Of a stretch of DNA of 64,000 nucleotides, positions 61,387 to 64,000 are shown in pieces (position 1 is the stretch's first letter; every line of letters begins with the position of its first letter). The position numbers were made by a program, and so were the translations under genes. The stretch is from positions 25,863 through 89,862 of the forward strand of contig VGBT01000008.1 in assembly GCA_016870395.1 (NCBI GenBank), read 5' to 3'. The notes under the pieces are model-generated. The model had not been told where the DNA came from. It searched no databases and saw only the letters and a program-made list of their open reading frames with translations. Origin of the DNA: Actinomycetota bacterium. GTDB lineage: Bacteria; Actinomycetota; Acidimicrobiia; IMCC26256; JAENVU01.

Positions 61387-62444
61387 TTAGATGCGTTCGG
61401 TGACGACGGCGGACCCGCGCACGACCGTGCACCCTCTCCGGGCCGCCTCAGCCCGGGACGGGGATTCGCGCGGGCGCGGGGCTCGGCGGGGAGTTGCGTC
61501 GGCTCGTAACAGCCGAGCAGTAGGAGCAACGTCGCGCTCCACACGAGGGTCGCTCCCGCCAAATGTATGCCCACGAGCAGCGCCGGCACTCCGGTGAAGT
61601 ACTGCCAGTATCCGATCGCGCCCTGCGCCACGACGGCACCGAGCAGCATCGTGAACCGCGATTGCAGGTGTTCGAGCGCCCCCGCGCGCCGGGCAAGCCA
61701 GAGCCCGAGGAGCACGAGGACGAGGAAGACCACGACGCTCGTCCCGTGGACGCGGGCGACCTGTGGGAGCGTGAGGTCGAAGCGCTTCGCCTCGCGGTCG
61801 CCCGCGTGCGGGCCGGTGTTGGTGACGACGGTTCCCGTGACCACGACGACGCTCGCGACCAGCGTCAGCAGCAATGTGTACCGGAGAACCGCGCGCGGGA
61901 CCACTCGGCGGGTGACCGCGTCGTCCCGGTACCCGGCACGCACGCAGAGCACGATCGCGTCGGTCAGCAGCACGATCGAAAGAAGAAAATGACTCATCAC
62001 CGCGCCCGGGTGCAGATCGGTGAGGACGGTGATCCCGCCGAGGACGATCTGACCGACCACGCCGCCGACGAGTCCAAGCGACAGCCATACGAGGTCGCGT
62101 CGCCGCGGGTTGCGCAGCAGGGATCCGAGCACCGCGGCGATCACAGCGGCCGAAATCAGCCCGGTGAAAATCCGATTGACGAACTCGACCATCGCATGGC
62201 TGTCGCTCGCCGCGCGTGGGCCGAGCGACCCCGGTTCGCAGTTGGGCCAGCTCGGACAGCCCAACCCCGACTCCGTGAGCCGGACCGCGCCACCGCTCAC
62301 GATGACTACCGCGACGAAGACGGTGGCGACGACGGCAATCCATCGGAAGCCCCGCGGGGAAAGCCTGCAGCGCCTCGCGATCGCGCGTAGCCGAGCCCTG
62401 AGCCGGCACGGATGTCGACGTCGGGAACGGTCGGGCCGGTCCAT
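61359..62444 (-). CDS. ctaA: Heme A synthase (CtaA/COX15)
   Basis: The 361-residue protein has about eight membrane helices and the conserved heme-ligand histidines, with 'GGAVRLTESGLGCPSWPNCE' near the start, 'HAMVEFVNRI', 'DLHPGAVMSHFLLS' and 'VARVHGTSVV'. It oxidises the C8 methyl of heme O to make heme A, after CtaB. The C-terminal about 40 residues after 'LLGCYEPTQLP' have no family likeness and run into the pseudogene, so the stop may have been lost. Start ATG at 62444. Confidence 0.9.
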   Translation of the reverse strand: MDRPDRSRRRHPCRLRARLRAIARRCRLSPRGFRWIAVVATVFVAVVIVSGGAVRLTESGLGCPSWPNCEPGSLGPRAASDSHAMVEFVNRIFTGLISAAVIAAVLGSLLRNPRRRDLVWLSLGLVGGVVGQIVLGGITVLTDLHPGAVMSHFLLSIVLLTDAIVLCVRAGYRDDAVTRRVVPRAVLRYTLLLTLVASVVVVTGTVVTNTGPHAGDREAKRFDLTLPQVARVHGTSVVVFLVLVLLGLWLARRAGALEHLQSRFTMLLGAVVAQGAIGYWQYFTGVPALLVGIHLAGATLVWSATLLLLLGCYEPTQLPAEPRARANPRPGLRRPGEGARSCAGPPSSPNASNAASARRWP

Positions 62445-62489
62445 CGGCAATCATGGTACGGTGGCGTCCGTCGCGTAGCCTGATCGGCC

Positions 62490-63605
62490 GTGCACCGTAG
62501 GCTGCTCGCGTTTGTTCTCGGGATGGTCGTCGTAGTCGCCGCGGCCCTCGGTGCCATCTCCCTCGACCCGGAGCGTGACGGAGCGCGCGCGAAGGTCGAT
62601 CGGACGTCGACGACTTCCACCGCACCCACAACCACGACGACCACACGGCCGCGACGCGGAAGCCTCCAGCCCGTCACGTTCGCGTTCGGCGGCGACGTGC
62701 ACTTCGAGAGCCACCTGCGCCGGAAGCTCGACGTCGACCCAAGCGGGATGTTCGCGCCCATCGCCGGAGAGCTTTCGGCGGCCGACGTCGCGATGGTGAA
62801 CCTGGAGGCGGCGATCACCGAAGGCGGGACACCCGACCCGAAGTCCTACAGCTTCCGGGCCCCGGCGCGAGCGCTGGACGCCCTGCGAGTCGCGGGTGTC
62901 GACGTGGTCACCGTCGCCAACAACCACGGGCGCGACTACGGGCCGGTGGGGCTGGCCGACACGCTCACGGCGAAGGCGTCGGGCGCGCTCCCCGTCGTCG
63001 GCGTCGGGAACAACGCCGCCGAGGCCTACGCGCCGTGGCGTGTCGAGGTCAGAGGTCAACGGATCGCGGTCTTCGGCGCCAGCGACGTGATCGACGATCC
63101 ACTGCGTTCGCAGTGGATCGCGACCGATACGCAGGCCGGCATCGCGTCGGCGAAGGCGCCGGAGCAGGAACGGCTGCTCGCGGCCGTGCGCGCCGAGCGG
63201 CCGGGCGCGGACACGATCGCCGTTTACCTGCACTGGGGCTCGGAGGGGACCGACTGCCCGACCGCACGTCAGCGGGAACTGGCCCGCGCGCTGGTGGACG
63301 CGGGGGCCGACCTAATCGTCGGCGGGCACACGCACCGGGTGATGAGCGCGGGTCGGCTTCCGACGACGGAGGGCAACGCGTTCGTCGACTACGGGCTCGG
63401 GAACTTCGTCTTCTACAACGAGAGCGGGCCTTCAGGGATCACCGGAGTGCTCACGGTCACCGCGACGGGTCGTGACGTCGACGCGTACGCCTGGAAGCCC
63501 GCCCGCATCCGGGGCGGGATCCCGACGCCGCTCACCGGCGACGCCGCCGCGACCGACGTCGCCGCATTCGACCAACGCCGCACCTGCACCGACCTCACCC
63601 CCTGA
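62490..63605 (+). CDS. CapA/PgsA-like metallophosphatase-fold protein
   Basis: The 371-residue protein starts with a signal anchor, then a Thr-rich linker, and a calcineurin-like CapA domain: 'FAFGGDVHFESHLRRKL', 'MVNLEAAITEGG', 'VVTVANNHGRDYG' and 'DLIVGGHTHRVM', which carry metal ligands. CapA proteins act in poly-gamma-glutamate or capsule synthesis. The GTG at 62490 is divergent from ctaA with 45 bases between starts. Confidence 0.9.
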   Translation: MHRRLLAFVLGMVVVVAAALGAISLDPERDGARAKVDRTSTTSTAPTTTTTTRPRRGSLQPVTFAFGGDVHFESHLRRKLDVDPSGMFAPIAGELSAADVAMVNLEAAITEGGTPDPKSYSFRAPARALDALRVAGVDVVTVANNHGRDYGPVGLADTLTAKASGALPVVGVGNNAAEAYAPWRVEVRGQRIAVFGASDVIDDPLRSQWIATDTQAGIASAKAPEQERLLAAVRAERPGADTIAVYLHWGSEGTDCPTARQRELARALVDAGADLIVGGHTHRVMSAGRLPTTEGNAFVDYGLGNFVFYNESGPSGITGVLTVTATGRDVDAYAWKPARIRGGIPTPLTGDAAATDVAAFDQRRTCTDLTP

Positions 63606-63625
63606 CCCTCCCCGACCCCATCCCT

Positions 63626-63706
63626 CGGGGTGTCCAAGCGTGTGCGCTGTGCGACTACTAGGCCATGCCTGCGTTTGCAGGCCTCCAGCGCGCACGCTGT
63701 ACCCCG
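63626..63706. terminator. Large composite hairpin between convergent genes
   Basis: Three nested inverted pairs line up: CGGGGT/ACCCCG (63626-63631 with 63701-63706), AGCGTGTGCGCTG with CAGCGCGCACGCT (63637-63649 with 63686-63698, one G-T pair) and GCCTGC/GCAGGC (63667-63672 with 63677-63682, loop GTTT). It stands between capA-like and the minus-strand CsrA-like gene. It would serve as a bidirectional terminator, or a structured RNA. Confidence 0.6.
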
Positions 63707-63737
63707 GGATTGTTCCGCAAGTCGCGGCCGTCTCGGA

Positions 63738-63872
63738 CTACCGGCCTGAGGCTTCCTGGCGGGTGACGGCCACCTCGGGTGGCGCCGTCACCGCGAGCCG
63801 AACCTGTCGGCCGCGCACGTCGGCGACCTCCACAACGATCCTGGTGCCGTCGGGACAGCCCAGGGCACCCAT
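63738..63872 (-). CDS. CsrA-like protein fragment or short homolog
   Basis: A short frame from ATG 63872 gives 44 residues. The part GTRIVVEVADVRGRQVRL and then VTAPPEVAVTRQEA matches the CsrA core ([20 protein letters not shown]... VHREE) including the RNA-contacting Arg of VxREE. The N-terminal first strand with the other RNA-binding residues is missing; upstream codons (APRRM) hint at a decayed start. It is therefore either a remnant or a variant. Confidence 0.5.
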   Translation of the reverse strand: MGALGCPDGTRIVVEVADVRGRQVRLAVTAPPEVAVTRQEASGR

Positions 63873-63894
63873 GCGGCGGGGAGCCTGTGCTCGC

Positions 63895-64000
63895 CTAGCT
63901 GTACCACGCTTGGCGCAAGGTGCCGACGCTCAAGTCGTAGTACCAGACGTGGGGGACGCCCTCGTAGAGCGTGACCGCGTTGTACTCCCCGACGTAGTTG
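63895..64000 (-). CDS. C-terminal end of an unknown gene, cut by the window edge
   Basis: The last 34 codons before TAG (63895-63897) read NYVGEYNAVTLYEGVPHVWY, then YDLSVGTLRQAWYS. The content is aromatic and beta-like, as in secreted or surface proteins. It lies 22 bases before the CsrA-like ATG. No function can be given from the fragment. Confidence 0.55.
   Translation of the reverse strand, partial: NYVGEYNAVTLYEGVPHVWYYDLSVGTLRQAWYS

Overview
The window is GC-rich, densely packed bacterial chromosome with no rRNA or tRNA gene that I could recognise. It carries a complete Pup-proteasome locus, an FO synthase for coenzyme F420, a mycothiol-dependent-type enzyme, a MarP-type protease and many GTG starts with 4-base GTGA/ATGA overlaps. 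This points to an actinobacterium. The Pup protein ending in GGE, with FO synthase and a GH84 enzyme nearby, fits class Acidimicrobiia or a related deep lineage; the class is inference.

Layout. 1-2.5 kb: end of a tatA-type gene, two small genes, a glycerophosphodiester phosphodiesterase and signal peptidase I. 2.5-12.7 kb, all minus strand: the protein-tagging locus, transcribed arc, dop, pup, a zinc-finger gene, a 62-residue gene, prcB, prcA, pafA, a DUF3866 gene, pafB, pafC. Most neighbours overlap or nearly touch, so it reads as one long unit for tagging (PafA), untagging (Dop), unfolding (ARC) and degradation (PrcAB), with the DNA-damage regulator pair PafBC. 12.9-16.1 kb, plus strand: a ferredoxin, then a long leader before a PRC/MgtE-N/CBS protein and an NRAMP-like transporter. 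16.2-26.2 kb, minus strand: MarP-like protease, TrmI, a TtuA-like tRNA thiolase with its own ubiquitin-like sulfur carrier, three small proteins (two with clear membrane segments), a PBP4-type carboxypeptidase, a split ADP-forming acyl-CoA synthetase, a frameshifted HIT gene flanked by repeats, a DCC protein and an AMP-forming acyl-CoA ligase.

26.3-39.0 kb is mainly plus strand: GH84 hexosaminidase, a glycosyltransferase and NagA; transketolase, transaldolase and 6-phosphogluconolactonase of the pentose phosphate pathway; FO synthase; a PfkB-family kinase; and a LOG-family protein. A methyltransferase fused to a MUG-type DNA glycosylase interrupts this on the minus strand. 39.0-42.6 kb: glycolate oxidase subunits glcD-glcE-glcF and a small coupled gene. 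42.8-55.9 kb: mixed metabolism, including a YkgJ-like protein, a mycothiol-type enzyme, heme O synthase with a TlpA-like lipoprotein, an ABC-2 exporter, polyprenyl synthase, acyl-CoA dehydrogenase, FxsA, RmuC and an amidohydrolase.

55.9-64 kb: SDR, enoyl-CoA hydratase and 5'-3' exonuclease genes, a potassium-channel-like protein, an NlpC/P60 peptidoglycan hydrolase, a decayed DrrAB-type ABC exporter, heme A synthase (CtaA), a CapA-like protein, a large hairpin and a CsrA-like fragment. Points that need the closest look are the long structured leader at 13.2-13.5 kb, the small genes inside the proteasome operon, the methyltransferase-glycosylase fusion, the 29-base palindromic repeats around the broken HIT gene, and the hairpin/CsrA region at the right end.
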